Shown: piece after piece, positions 13,501 through 25,300 of the stretch
How the letters are laid out: each line of letters starts with the position of its first letter
How positions within the stretch are numbered: the first letter of the stretch is position 1
Assembly: GCA_000697665.1 (NCBI GenBank)
Contig: KL197748.1
Location: 12,088-76,087 of the forward strand
From: Jaapia argillacea MUCL 33604
Taxonomy: Eukaryota > Basidiomycota > Agaricomycetes > Jaapiales > Jaapiaceae
Direction of reading: 5' to 3'
Length of the DNA: 64,000 bases
Notes under the pieces: generated by a model
Database searches by the model: none
Seen by the model: only the letters and a program-made list of their open reading frames with translations
What the model was told of the DNA's origin: nothing
Position numbers and translations under genes: made by a program

Positions 13501-14156
13501 TCGAAACCTTGGTGATATATTGTTCGACCCTTGGACCCAAGTTTGCCCAGTATCTCCCCCAAGTTCTGGAGCTTGTACTCCCTTCTCTGCGATTCTTTTT
13601 CCACGACGGAGTACGGGAGGCATGTGCGATGTAGGTCCTGATTACCCGTTTGCCGCATCCCGTCGTTAATCACTAAGTGATATCTCATAGGATCATTCCC
13701 ATGCTGTTGGCTTGCGGAAAAACGAGCGGTACCCTGACGCACCAAATGGTCAACGCGTCCTTCACACAACTCGTTAATTGCATCAGCTCAGAGTCAGACT
13801 CGTCATTCCTTGCATCCCTCTACAAATGCTTTACAGATAGTTTGCGAGTTATTGGGGGTCCATCTTCTCTTCCGCCAGAAATTCAGACGGGTATTATCGA
13901 AGCTACGAAACGTCAGTTGCAGACATTGGCGGACCGACGGAAATCGAGGTCGTCGAGGCCAGCGGCGGAGATTGAGGATGAGAAGGAGGATCTCGCGTTG
14001 ATCGAGGAGATGGAAGAGTTTGCGTTCGAGGATATGGAGAAAATGTTGAAATGCTTCGATCCGCATCACCCGCTCTTGGTAGCCATCTCGAGCGTACGCG
14101 AGCTGGGGCTTCATCTCGACCAATGGAGTGAGGATGAGGGTGACGGTGAAGGCTAA
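10554..14156 (+). CDS. KAP121: Karyopherin beta, importin-5/Kap121(Pse1)-type
   Basis: Fifteen exons join to 924 aa with every phase closing (10554-10642, 10693-10786, 10848-11243, 11307-11855, 11931-12128, 12193-12224, 12282-12344, 12397-12421, 12476-12549, 12612-12825, 12886-12991, 13048-13119, 13180-13341, 13396-13630, 13691-14156). The product is a chain of HEAT repeats. The stretch [19 protein letters not shown], then [17 protein letters not shown], is the classic importin-5 repeat pair. The [11 protein letters not shown] segment, preceded by an acidic run, and the [10 protein letters not shown] helix match the middle of the Kap121/IPO5 family. Such proteins carry ribosomal proteins, histones and other cargo through nuclear pores and release them on RanGTP. 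From general knowledge, yeast and human members are near 1,090-1,100 aa. This one ends about 165 residues early with an acidic tail ([10 protein letters not shown]). An unusually long acidic loop ([12 protein letters not shown]) lies in exon 4. Micro-exons of 32 and 25 nt are present. Confidence 0.9.
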
Positions 14157-14454
14157 GGTTCGACTGCTATATTGTCAATGTATTGTACTCTTGTCCGCTC
14201 CAATTCATCACGAACCACGAAGTTGGTCTTGTCCTGTTGTTCTGACCCATCTTGAGCGGGCAACCATCCGCGTTCAGAGAAACAGAGTGGATTGGCAGCA
14301 GTTGACTGATGGAACAATAAGGATATCGTACAAAAATCTTCCATGTGTGTTTTCCTTCTAATTGTGACTCTCCGCTTGCCAATTTTAGTCGGTCTATCGG
14401 CAGCACTATAGGTGAGCGGCACATGTGGGGGGTCGATGACCTTACCATGAACAT
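14157..14454. other. Intergenic, convergent 3' ends
   Basis: This short stretch separates the convergent 3' ends of the karyopherin gene and the first GH16 gene. No gene is visible. It presumably holds both 3' untranslated regions and polyadenylation signals. Confidence 0.5.
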
Positions 14455-15788
14455 CTACTCATAAACGCGCACCGCAGCAATGTTCCAATAGGCGTTCGTG
14501 AAATCTGAAGGGTTCTCATTCACGTAGGCTATAAATTACACCCGGTTAATTCGAAAGAACGGAATCTAATAGAGAACTGTACTTACTGACGCAGTTGCCG
14601 GAGCAACCATCAGAGTTGAACACAGCGCCAGCCCAGTCACCGCCTGGGACGAGAAGCGAGCCAAGGGTCAGTCGCGATTTGAGGAATATGGCGTGCGGCA
14701 TGACATACAGAGGGTTAAATTGATGATGATATTGTTCGCCGCAAAGTGACTGGCCAAGTCGCAGTCGGTGTTGGGGAAATAGGCATAAGGTTCGCCCTAG
14801 ATTAAACAAATTGGTCGTTGGACCAGGAAAAAAGAATTCTCCTAAAACATACCCAGTTGGAAGTATTGACGCTTGCGGATCCAGAGGTCGAGACGTCCGA
14901 AGGCACGGTGGCAGAGTTGCGGGGCCAGAACCAAACTTTGATATAAGTGTTCGTTCGCTCCATAGCGTACCTGTAAGTGATGCATGTCAGTCGAATGAAG
15001 AAAGCATGACAGGGAGTCATGCGAACCATCCTCCACCGTTGGCATTGAAAGTGGGCCCGTAGCTGTTGGTCGTTGGCGCCCGGACTCCGCAGCCGGAATT
15101 GCCATTGACAGTCGCATCGCAGTTCGTGTAAACGGGAGTACTGTTGGTGATATTAGCCGACTGGTCCAGTATGACACGAAAACACCTACCCAGATTGAAC
15201 TATCCCAGAAGGCATGGTGCAATTGGGGCTAGTATGGAGGGTACTTGCGTTGGGGGATTCATCGTTGACGCCTTCAACGATGTCGACCTCACCACTATCT
15301 GGCCAGTTGGGGCCAGTTTCCCATGCAGCAGGCCAAGTGGCGCAACCTTGAGGCATGTGGCGAATGTCAAATCTGACGAGAGGTTGGTTGAGCAAACGCC
15401 GAACGGAGCAAACACGAAAATATAAAGCTTACACAGCAACATGAGTGGTGTATGTTTTCACACTCTGAATACGAACGCTGTTCCTACCAGGTCCACTGGC
15501 GGATAATACGGTTGTATCATCTGCGCGCATGATGATAGTGTCGCTAGACACATATGTAAGGTTTTGGGCGAGGGCCGTCGTCTGATTGACATAATTTCTA
15601 ATCGAACTATAAGTCAGGGGTCAGCAGGGAGCACAGAACAGCACGCACACTCGACCATTTGTCGGGTCTGCGATGGCTTGATGGGTAAACCCAGTCAAGA
15701 AGTTGGGGCCGACATAGTCATCGGTAAGGCTGTAGGTCGCCGCCAGTGCAGCTGGGACCAAAGAGGCGAGGATGGCGAAGGCACGCAT
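14455..15788 (-). CDS. Secreted GH16 endo-beta-1,3(4)-glucanase-like enzyme, copy 1
   Basis: The gene runs from an ATG at 15788 to TAG at 14455-14457 over about eight short exons. The N-terminus MRAFAILASLVPAALA is a clear signal peptide. Then come the RFDIRHMPQGCATWPAAWET block and the GH16 catalytic signature GEVDIVEGVND (nucleophile Glu, assisting Asp, acid/base Glu as E-x-D-x-x-E). These are followed by TYIKVWFWPRNSA, GEPYAYFPNTDCDL and a conserved end AAVRVYE. Family knowledge: GH16 enzymes of this subfamily hydrolyse beta-1,3 and mixed-linked glucans in fungal or plant walls. Cys-rich segments (NSDGCSGNC) suggest disulfides typical of secreted enzymes. The other copy lies about 3.1 kb to the right on the same strand with the same exon layout. 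Splice sites were not fully resolved for each exon. Confidence 0.85.
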
Positions 15789-16400
15789 TGCAAAGTAACC
15801 AAAAGAATAACTGAGAGGATTTGGATGCGAGCTCCTGGTGTTTGGGAGTCACCAATGCAAGCTCTTATACCATCCCTAGGAGTCCTCTGCCCCCCACATT
15901 CGACATTGAAGAAATGCAGGATCTGTCACCATTAATCCGAGGAATATACCACGGCACCTCCAAGATCCCGAGGGCCGTATAGAGGATCATCGTCGAGGAA
16001 CAGATAGAAGAGAATTACATGGTCACCAGGCCGGAATCAAGTGCGGACTTAGCAGAACGAACCAACGACCGCATGGAGGGTCAGGCATCCTTGAAGTGCC
16101 CTGATGTTCTCTAGCATATCTCAAGTGCCAGTAGAGTGGTCCCAGGCTGTATCTTGCCACCGGGAGGGACATCCGGTCGCAAAAAAAGATGGAGTCCACG
16201 GCTCGATAAACGTTGTCCCCGTTTGTGATGTATAAGCACAGACAACAGCACAGAGAGTGGGTGCACCCCACAGGTCTGGGAGAAAATACAGGTTATAGGG
16301 ATATTCTCCGCAGCGCAGACAGGCCGCGAGAAAAAGTAGCGTCACTTGTGAGCCTCGTGCATGTGGGATCGGGATGAGTGTCAGGAATCTGTCAAACAAG
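14455..16400 (-). repeat. Tandem duplication unit A (GH16 gene plus upstream DNA)
   Basis: This unit and the one at 17485-19535 are direct repeats. Stop codons are offset by 3,030 bp, start codons by 3,116 bp and the shared upstream GCCTCGTGCAT motif by about 3,140 bp. Coding exons align throughout. The upstream portion is more diverged than the exons but still recognisable, so the copied unit included at least 550 bp of promoter. Confidence 0.65.
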
Positions 16401-17484
16401 CAGAGTGTCGACAAAAATAGCCAGAAGCACAAGTTCTCGAAGGCTCGCTGATGAACTGACAATAGACGGCACCATCTGCGCCAGGGCAAGACGGCAAAAT
16501 CCCCAAGAAATCCCCACATACGACGGCGATAGTGTGTGTTCGAGCAGAACGTGCAAGGGTACAGTATTTGGAGCGGAGGTTGCTCGGCTGTTTCCGAAGA
16601 GCAGCAAGGCCCGCGTCCGGGCCTCGTGTCTCGCAATGCAACCTGGCTTCACTCCTGAAGGGCGCCCACTTGAGTCCATGGGTCTTTCTCCATGAAAATT
16701 GAATTAAGTCCTGTCGCTTGAAACGGTCGCCGCACTCCCACCCCATATTCTGAATTGGTTCCTGGAAGCTCTTGTATCAATCCTACCGCTAAGTCGGATC
16801 GACCGCCAGTCTTTTTTCGTTGCTCGTCGAGGTGTTCCTCCGGTGACCACCGTTTGCTAGGATACCCGGTGATGTGTGGACTCAATTTTGTTGATTCCTT
16901 CTTCACATGTGGTCCGCATTTCTCTACCTTGACGCGTGGTACCTGGCTCGTTTGATCGCTTTCCGTGAGACTTAGGTCGTCTTCCCCTGCAACTCAGGCT
17001 GTATTGCAGTCTTGCCGGTTAGGAAGATTTAACTGTTCGGACCGGAGAAGTTACAAGACATTCGCCGTTGTCCCATTTTTTGTCCAATTTCCCCACTCAC
17101 ATCTCCCGATGACATCCAACTGACATCATTCCCGTGAACATCCCCCAAGTTGTTCGAATTTCCCGAGAACCAGGCATTGAACGTTTACCACCCATGCTTC
17201 ACATGTCCGTTGCAGTTTCCTCTCACCCACTTGATGACCTCTCAATCTAGCCATCGGGAAATCACGCAGCTAAAGGATGGCCCATAAATCTAATGCCGCC
17301 TCAACCGCGGTGGGATGACCATGAAGCCGGCGGAGATAAGTGAGAAACATGTCGCGCCTTCTACAGAAACAGGTGTACAGGGAAACAAATAGACTTCTAC
17401 AATTTATGCTCCATCGGCTCGCCCAGAGTGACAGCGACTGCGCCACCCCCAACCGTGGATTTGGACTTCTCTCAATCTAGTTTC
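15789..17484. other. Upstream region of GH16 copy 1; no other gene
   Basis: No supported coding sequence. The first 600 bases form the promoter side of the first GH16 gene. At about 16341 a GCCTCGTGCAT...GATGAGTGTCA stretch has a counterpart at about 19480, at nearly the same distance upstream of the second GH16 gene. This marks it as part of the duplicated unit. Open frames on both strands around 16120-16750 overlap each other and show no family motif. Confidence 0.45.
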
Positions 17485-18904
17485 CTACTCATATACGCGA
17501 ACTGCAGCAATATCCCAATAAGCATTGATGAAATCACCGGGATTTTCATCGACGTAGGCTGCAAGGAAGAGGACGCGATCAGAAATCGGGAGTTGGTGAC
17601 ATTGAGGCCCGATAGGCCGGAAACTGCTTGCTACTCACTAACGCAATCTCCCGAACATCCATCAGAATTGAAGACAGCTCCGGCCCAATCGCCACCTAAC
17701 ATAATGCAAGTCTCAGCGACGCTGGTTATTAATGAGGAGCAAAAAACACGAACAGAGGGTCAGGTTGATGATGATATTATTTTCCGAAAAGTGGGTTGCG
17801 AGGTCGCAGTCTGTGTTTGGGAAATACGCATATGGTTCTCCCTGAAACGAGAAGTCAGATATGATGAAGTTCAACGTAGGTGACAACGAGACAGCACCCA
17901 CCCAGTTCGACGTGTCAACCGAAGCGGAACCGGAAGTGGATACGTCTGATGGAACGGAGGCAGAGTTTCGAGGCCAAAACCAGACCTTGATGTAAGTCGT
18001 TGTGCGCTCCATGGCATACCTAGCAAGATTTGCGATTTCAATACGACTCGGAAATAGGAACGCAAAATACAAATTACCATCCACCACCATTGGTGTTGAA
18101 AGCTGGCCCGTAGCTGTCGGCAGTAGACACCTGTACTCCACACCCGGCATTCCCATTCACACTGGAGTCGCAATCGGTGTCGACGGGAGTCCTATAACGA
18201 CGTAAATGAGAACCTATCAAATAGTTGTTTGGACGAAAGCGACCTACCCGCTCTGCACGATCCCTGTCGGCATACTACAATTGGGGCTGGTATGCAAGGT
18301 ACTTTGGTTGGGGCTAACGTCATTGACACCTTCCAAAATGTCGACTTCACCACCATCGGGCCAGGTTGACTCGAGGGTTTCCCAAGCAGCGGGCCATGTT
18401 GCACATCCTTGAGGCATGTGGCGGATATCGAAGCTGCGTTGTAATAATTTCCAAGAAAATAATAGATCATGAGATGAAAATAAATCAATGGTCAGATGTG
18501 AAAAGCATCGCGTGAGGTGTGGAGTCAACATACACAACAGTGTGGGTGGTATATGTGTTTACACTCTTGATTCGAACACTGTTCCTACCAGGATCGCTGG
18601 CAGTCAAAACGGTGGTATAGTCCGCTCGCATAATCAAGGTGTCGGTTGACACGTAGGTGAGATTGTCCGCAAGAGCAGTGGTTTGATCGACATAAGTACT
18701 GTGCATAAAGTAATAATTAGGACGTGACTGAAGAGGAAACAACAGGACCTGGAAGAAATACGCACACGCGACCATTCGTTGGGTCCACGATGGCCTCATG
18801 AGTGAAGCCAGTCAAAAAGCTCTCGCCGACATAGTTGTCTGAAAGACTGTAAGTTGCTGCTAAAGCCGAAGGTAGCAAAGACGCGAGGAGTACAAAGAAC
18901 CGCA
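17485..18904 (-). CDS. Secreted GH16 endo-beta-1,3(4)-glucanase-like enzyme, copy 2
   Basis: ATG at 18904, TAG at 17485-17487, about eight exons. The signal peptide is MRFFVLLASLLPSALA, and the mature start ATYSLSDNYVGESFLTGFTH is nearly the same as copy 1. The catalytic signature reads GEVDILEGVND with both Glu and the Asp kept. The following NQSTLHTSPNCSM, TYIKVWFWPRNSA, GEPYAYFPNTDCDL and AAVRVYE blocks match copy 1. No broken residue was seen, so both copies should encode active secreted glucanases. The N-terminal segment LTYVSTDTLIMRADY and the loop before the catalytic motif (WETLESTWPDGG versus WETGPNWPDSG) differ and include a one-residue insertion. The copies have therefore had time to diverge in the substrate cleft. 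Exact intron borders are approximate. Confidence 0.85.
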
Positions 18905-19535
18905 TGATAGCTGAGAACACGGGGGACTGAACTGTGGGGCGTATGGATAGCCTAGCGTACCACAAGGATGCCCTCCCTCACTTATACGACGGCCTGAAGA
19001 GGCTGATATTATTCTTGGTCTGGAGGGTGAGAAAACAGGGGGATCTCGAGTAGATATTACCGAGGAAGGTGCGGTATCTCGCTGCCCAAAGAGACGGCCC
19101 AGGGTGAAGAGCTGAGCGAAACGGAAAAAACTGAACACGCGGTCGTCGCATGAACGACGAGTTCTATCAGATGGTAAGATGCGACCATGAGGGGATTCGG
19201 GATAGTCTCAGAAATGTCCGTATGCTGCAAGAAGTTAGCGACGCCGGTGGGAATAGACGAGAAGCCAGACGACGGGCATGGCGACCAGATGAACGGCAAG
19301 GGAGGCGAAAGTGAGACTTCACAGAGATCCCTCATGTACTGGGGGGTTATCAAGAACCAGCCAGAAGGCGCCCCAGAGATGAAAAGTTGTCATATGTGGG
19401 AGAGAGCCGAAGAGGGTTGATGTCTGCACTCCACAGTTCGGGCAGTGGCCGAGGTAAAACCGTCCTCTGGGTCGTCATATGCGAGCCTCGTGCATGCGGA
19501 TGAGTGTCAAAGAACTTTCAAAGCAGGCAGTTTAT
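17485..19535 (-). repeat. Tandem duplication unit B (GH16 gene plus upstream DNA)
   Basis: Partner of the unit at 14455-16400. The shared upstream motif lies about 577 bp from the start codon here and 553 bp in the other unit. Confidence 0.65.
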
Positions 19536-21205
19536 AAGAATAACCGCGATGGGGTCGGGGTCGTTGCCAACAATAGGTGTAGACACTTCCGTGAGATGAT
19601 CATCTGGTCGGCATGGTAGTATCGTCGCAGAGCGTATCGCCATTCTCCACCGGACAAGGTGAAGACCAAATCCCTAGTTGCGAATACCAAATTTTGGTGA
19701 GCATGCAAAGTGCAGGGACTCGGAATCTTTGCGGGTGTCGGTGACGGTAAGAAGCAAAGTTGTGGTTGAAACTCCGCCAGTAGTGACAAGTTGAATCTCG
19801 TCTTGGTCGCAACCACTGTACCTTCACCGTCATATTCATCCCCACTCCACCGAACGAACAATTACAAAACATCTTGATACCGTTAATTCTCTCTGTTGCA
19901 ACTCCGCCTTTGTCGAGCTTTCGACTCTGATCTGAGATCTCAGCCGTCTATCGTCCCTCCCTGACTTCGACACCTTAAATCTTCTGTTTGAAGCGAAAGT
20001 TTGAGAGGCAGCGATAATGAAACACCTGTTGAATGGTACGCTTGCCATGCCACTCTCCATCTCTCGATCGGCATCGTAATATGCTGATCAGGCCTAAGCT
20101 GACTCGAAGACCGCGCCCACAGGTAAAAGGACTTGTGACCGACACGAACTTAGAGTGTGATGAGGATGCCATCGTACGTGTGCTCCTGCATGCATTTCCT
20201 CCTCTTGATCCTTCTGAAACTCACGCCATGGATAACTCCCATGTCGCACTCGTTGCTACCAAACTCGAAGCGAACTGAAGAGTTTCAAAAGTTATCGATG
20301 TGACCGACCGGTACTCCTCGGTGTCAATATACGGCCTTTGGGAACTATCGAACATCTGCCTGCCTGCCTGCCATTTGCATACCCGGACAGCGTCGGGGAC
20401 ATCGTACCGCATTTAATTCACCAGTACCATTGCCCGACCTCGACGATGGATTTCCGAGAGCCGAAGCACTCGAAATATTTGCTCTTCTTGTTTGCCGCCT
20501 CTCTGGCGTCTCATGAGCAAATTTCCTCAGAAAGTTGGTCCAAATAGGTACCCGAAAGCAATCCTTCCCGTTGATTTATTGAATCATTTTTTAGGAGCGC
20601 CTTTGAGGAGATAGCGCAGGCGGAAACCTTGCATTGGGTTTGACCCGATGTTTGTGAGATGGGAAGACGTTGCCAGCGCCTGAGTACTTCCTCCTACATT
20701 CTCCTTGGTCCAAGCTTAACGTTGATGCACCTCTCACTGGCACCAAGTCCGACTTTGAGGACGGGCCGTGGCAGGATCTATCGTTCGGAAGGTTTTGCCG
20801 CCAATTGAACCATCCGAGATATTTCTAACCCACCTCCCGCTCCTCCTTCTCCGGTTTTCCTCTTATGCTCATCACCCGAGGCGATTGAGAAGAATTCTCG
20901 CCGGAGATACTGAGGTTGCAACAAAAGATACAAAGGGTGGCGTCGATATGCATGGTTGCAACCAACGATGGTCCCCGCCACTTTGTCACCATGACGTTGT
21001 GGAACCCATGGCCAAATGATTACTGATGAAGACTGACAAATGAATTGATAAAATTCTTGTCATGGCATGATAAGGCTACAGAATCAGCAATAAGTAGAGC
21101 ATTTCGACGGTAGCTCCTGCTCCTGTCCTCCTCCTCCTCCTCCCCCACCTCTGACGACGGAAACCACTACGTATTCATGTTTGCCAGCACAGAAAAATAG
21201 GTAGA
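18905..21205. other. Intergenic stretch without a supported gene
   Basis: It contains the upstream region of GH16 copy 2 and about 1.6 kb in which I find only short open frames. Fragments around 20030-20280 and 20600-21020 look mildly protein-like in changing frames and may be remnants of a dead gene. I cannot assign a family. Confidence 0.35.
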
Positions 21206-23286
21206 TCACTCATCGGCTGTCCGAGCCTCTTGCCAAACCTTCAATGCCCCCTCTGCCTCCGTACTCAACAGTTCAAACGCCTGCCTGATATGAGCCTCAG
21301 TCGTCCGCTCAGCACCAACAGCCAACCTGATACAAAATACTCCATTCAAATCCGTCTGAGTCAAATAAATGTCGTGGCGAGCGGACACTCGAGACCAGAA
21401 GATACGGTTGAGGTCGTTTAGCTGGGATGCCGATGGGTTGATATCGGATGATTGTGTAGGTTCGAGACGGAATACTGTGAGAGCGAAAGATGGAGGTGTC
21501 ACGATTGCAAAGTTGGGGGAGGATTTGAGTAGCGAGACGAAGAGGTCATTCAGCTTGATGCACTGTTGATCGAAGGCTGTTAACAAGCGATCCCTCGAGA
21601 AGGAGGTCACATACACGACGGATATAGTTTTGGAAACCTTTCACACCAAATCCTCTCAAGACGAACCAAAACTTTAGAGATCGGAATCTCCGACCAAGAC
21701 CAAGGTGCCAATTGCGATAGTCAACCACAGTACCTATTGAGGGATAGTGATCAGACTCCCACGTCATTGGGTTTCCTATCTACATTCAACTCACCGGCAT
21801 CTCCATGCTTAGTCCGCAAAAACTCTGGTGTGACATCCAATGCGTCAGTCAACAACTTTCGATCGCGGACCCACAGGGTCGACATGTCGAAATTTACTAG
21901 GCCCCACTAATCTCGACTTATCAGATCTGGCACGGAAACAAGGAGGAGGGTGTGACCGACCTTGTGGAAATTGGTGCAGAATGAGGTTGCATATTCGTTG
22001 ATAGAAGCTAATTTTGCGATTTCTCGGTATTCGGGGCAGGATAGAGCTACACCTGCCCAAGCGGCATCGACGTGTAACCATAAACCAGGGTAGTCTTGTA
22101 CTGAGGCAATGTCTGAGCCCAGGCGAAAGATTACCCGGACGAGAGATGGGACATACCAACTGGTCCAATCTCTTCAAGTCTGTCAATAGCACCCGATGAA
22201 GTTGTACCAACAGTAGCAACTAATCCGACCACAAACGTCAACTCCACCGACCCTCAAACCCATAAAATTACAAGACTCACCAAAAACAAAAGGCTTCAAC
22301 CCTTTCTCCGTATCTTCCTCCAAAGCCTTCCTCAAAACCTCACCCCTCAACGCAAAGTTATCTTCCGCCTTCACATCTATCGCACGCACTTTCAATCCCA
22401 ACACCAATCCAGCTTTGACTCCAAGCGAGTGAGTCTGGGTAGTGACGTATAAGATGAGTTGTTCTGCTTTGACTTCTGGGAAGAGACGGGTGTATCGAGA
22501 ACGGGCGGCGACTATCACTGTCAGGGCCGAATCTGATGCAGTTGTCTGATCGGGTGTTCAAAGGTATATCAGATGGGAGATTTCGTGGGTGGATGCTAGT
22601 AGGTAAGTGGAGGGGGAGTACTGACCATGATGACGCCACCACCAACTCCGGACGTATTATAGAACGCAGGGCTCAGACCGAGTAGCTTCGCTCCCCAATC
22701 CATCGTGATCGCCTCCAACTCTGTGGAAGCAGGACTGCATGACCACTACCCAACGATGACACATATCAGGATCGAACGTGGTGAGGGAAAACATGGTGCG
22801 AACGTTGAAACCAGGGTGACAAACGCTACTTGCGTATAGATCACCCAATATCCCTTCAAAGGTACAAGCGGTGGGAAAGTAGGCGAAGAAGGAAGGGTGT
22901 TGCCAACTTGTTAGGCCTTTCTCGCGGATTAGATTTCGAGGTGCATGTCATCAGAAAGTCGCTTTACCCACCTGGGACGATGAACTTTTGGTAATCATCT
23001 TGAACGACAGTAAAGTCCTCTCCTTTCTCTGGCGCCGCATCTACGCACCACCCCATCAATCTCGAACCCTCCGTAGCGAATGATAAGAGGAAAGGGTTGA
23101 AACATACCTGGGATGAGTTTCCTGAGATATCCAGGTTGAACTTGAGCAATCACAGGGCGGGCTTGCAACGACGCGTAGTAATCACAAATCCTATCAATTG
23201 CAGCGTATCCTGCTTTGCGGAACCTAGTAACAGTCAATCTTTGCCAGCCTCGAGGCGAGTTGTATAACTGACTGTTCGATATCCAT
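21206..23286 (-). CDS. Group II PLP decarboxylase (aromatic-L-amino-acid decarboxylase type)
   Basis: ATG at 23286, TGA at 21206-21208, about ten exons. The first exon encodes MDIEQ and splices into FRKAGYAAIDRICDYYASLQ, the standard start of DOPA/tryptophan/tyrosine decarboxylases, followed by ARPVIAQVQPGYLRKLIP. Later blocks are NPACTELEAITMDWGAKLLG, YNTSGVGGGVIM, TTSSGAIDRLEEIGP, and HVDAAWAGVALSCPEYR with the PLP-binding Asp. The Schiff-base Lys is in FCTNFHK, followed after an intron by WGLVNFDMSTLWVRDR. DYRNWHLGLGRRFRSLKFWF and the C-terminal FAIVTPPSFALTVFRL complete the fold. The enzyme should decarboxylate an aromatic amino acid to its amine in the cytosol. Which substrate cannot be read from sequence. 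The usual HKW triad is present. The last intron (54 nt, GTGTATG...CAACAG) restores GFQNYIRQCIKLNDLF. Confidence 0.88.
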
Positions 23287-25217
23287 TTTTTTGGGCGTCA
23301 AGGTGGTGTATCTTGATCAGCGAGGTTGGCATCGATTTCAATGCAAGTCGTGGGTGATTTGATATTGTATGGAGAGCCGATGGCCCGATGGTGGTATAAA
23401 TAAGCAGTGGACCATGAGGGTGAGGGAGGCGAGGAAATGGGTGTGAGGTTCTGCCGCTGGTCTGGACGAGATGGAAGCGTAAATGAGGTTGGATGGCGAC
23501 AATTGAAGTGGCTGATGAGTCGACTTTATGCAAAACTCTTGTCTTCTCCCCACGACCACGACCACGCTCATCTGCAACTGACCTCGCGCTGCCCTGTCAC
23601 TATCAAGGATTCCTTCCGACCCAGCCCTATCCTCGTGCACCATGAACAGCTTGGCGGGGTGTCAGCAGATCACTTCTCCTCCACAGACCCTTGAGCATGC
23701 CCTCCGGTCTTGGAACACTTGCGTCGTATCGAACCCAGTGGAACTACCAGCACTCCGGAATCGTTTTCATCCTACCACGAAGCCACTATACCAGAGGACT
23801 AAATCGAAAAGATGGCTCTTCTTGCTACGGCTAGGGACACCTCGGTATCCCGGAGAAATCACCAATAATCCCACTGAACGCCTCTTCCCTGTTGATATTC
23901 CCGTTGACCCTTCACCAAGACGCTCCTTCTATGAGGTCTCCATCCAATCCCTGGTTTTCCTCCGGTCACTCCGTAGTGTTCTGAGCTATTGCTTACCCTG
24001 CTCTCATACTGGTTTACACTCACTGCCAACTCTGCGCTGATAGGAGATCATTCCATATTACCCATCTACGATCATGCAACCACCTTGGAACCTGCGCTCA
24101 TTTTTCATTTGCAGAATGGAAGGCCAACGTCGTACATTATCCTCCTTCAGCCCACCTCGTTCCCATCCAAAAGCGAAACGACAATGAAGGGACGCGTTTT
24201 GATGACTCTCGGCATGTTTTGGTCAACCCTCTCGGATCCTGGCGCCAACTTGCAAGAGAAGCAACAACCAATATAAATTTCGTGGAACACCCGAGAGGCG
24301 TATCGATGCCCCTTCACCCCTACCCTTTGGGATTTCTTGAGGAGATAGAAAAACCTCTGGTTACCTTCCCAAGAACATGTCCGTTGTCCGCACCTACCTG
24401 AAGAAGGTCTTGAACCATTTAACCCCCGACATTACCGACCGACAATATGAACAATCAAGTGCCAAGATCCCGTCTTACCTTCAGCAAGTGCCCAGTGATC
24501 ATAATTTCAAATCACCTCGCACTCTCCGCTCGAATTTCGCTCTCCGAGTCGGTATCTTCCATCGCATATCCTCTTCTCGACCGCTAGGCTTCGTGTTCGT
24601 CCATCCTCCCATCACCACTTACAAAACTATCCCATCGGACACCTTCCCTTTCCGTATGTACCTATCACCTGCAGCGACAATCATGTCCTACAACACCCTC
24701 CATATCCTAGCCCCTCGGCCTCCCTGGCAATGATCTAATCTCGTTTGCGGCATCTTTCTGACAATCTCCAACTGGATTCCCTCACATTGCCGCGTGTGAC
24801 TTACGGAGGACCCATTACTTGCTTATCATCTATAAACTACGCCATCCTTCCGTATCATGCACACACTACAGTCACTTCCATCTTATCTCGTTGGAATCAA
24901 ACATGCAAAACAATGGCGAAGGGAATGGCATTGGTGTACGTGTGTTTGCTTGTACGTCCAATTGTTTTCATTCCGTCGACAGGAGTACTCATTAACAATA
25001 AGGATTGATACTTCCTAGGTTCCGGAGAAGATGCAACCCCACCTCTGGAGGATGTCGAGATGATTGTGGGCGCCTTCTTGTCCCCACTTCGGCCCTTTTG
25101 CTCGCGTCGGTCTCTTTGTGTTTTGATAATGCGGGGTGAGATACTGTCTCGTCTCACCTGCGGTAGGAGACCGATTTCTCAAATGCTTATGTATTCCTAC
25201 CGGGCACGGTGTTCATC
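23287..25217. other. Intergenic stretch without a supported gene
   Basis: Upstream of the decarboxylase. Several open frames occur (for example 23642-24040 and 24377-24733 on the plus strand) but none has a recognisable motif or a coherent spliced extension. It could hold a non-coding transcript. Nothing can be supported from sequence alone. Confidence 0.35.
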
Positions 25218-25290
25218 AGCAGCGTGGCGCAGTCGGAAGCGCGTGGGGCTCATAACCCCAAGGTCACTCGATCGAGACGAGTCGCTGCTA
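25218..25290 (+). tRNA. tRNA-iMet: Initiator tRNA-Met (CAT)
   Basis: A complete 73-nt cloverleaf. The acceptor stem AGCAGCG pairs with CGCTGCT (25283-25289) and is followed by discriminator A, giving the A1-U72 pair typical of eukaryotic initiators. A GCGCAGTCGGAAGCGC D-arm is present. The anticodon stem-loop is GGGGCTCATAACCCC with anticodon CAT at 25251-25253 and the run of G:C pairs characteristic of initiators. The T-arm is ACTCG-ATCGAGA-CGAGT, with A instead of TT at the loop start, as in eukaryotic iMet. No intron. Confidence 0.95.
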
Positions 25291-25294
25291 GGAA

Positions 25295-25300
25295 TTTTTT
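25295..25300 (+). terminator. RNA polymerase III terminator of tRNA-iMet
   Basis: A run of six T on the coding strand four bases after the discriminator base of the tRNA, as expected for Pol III termination. Confidence 0.8.
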
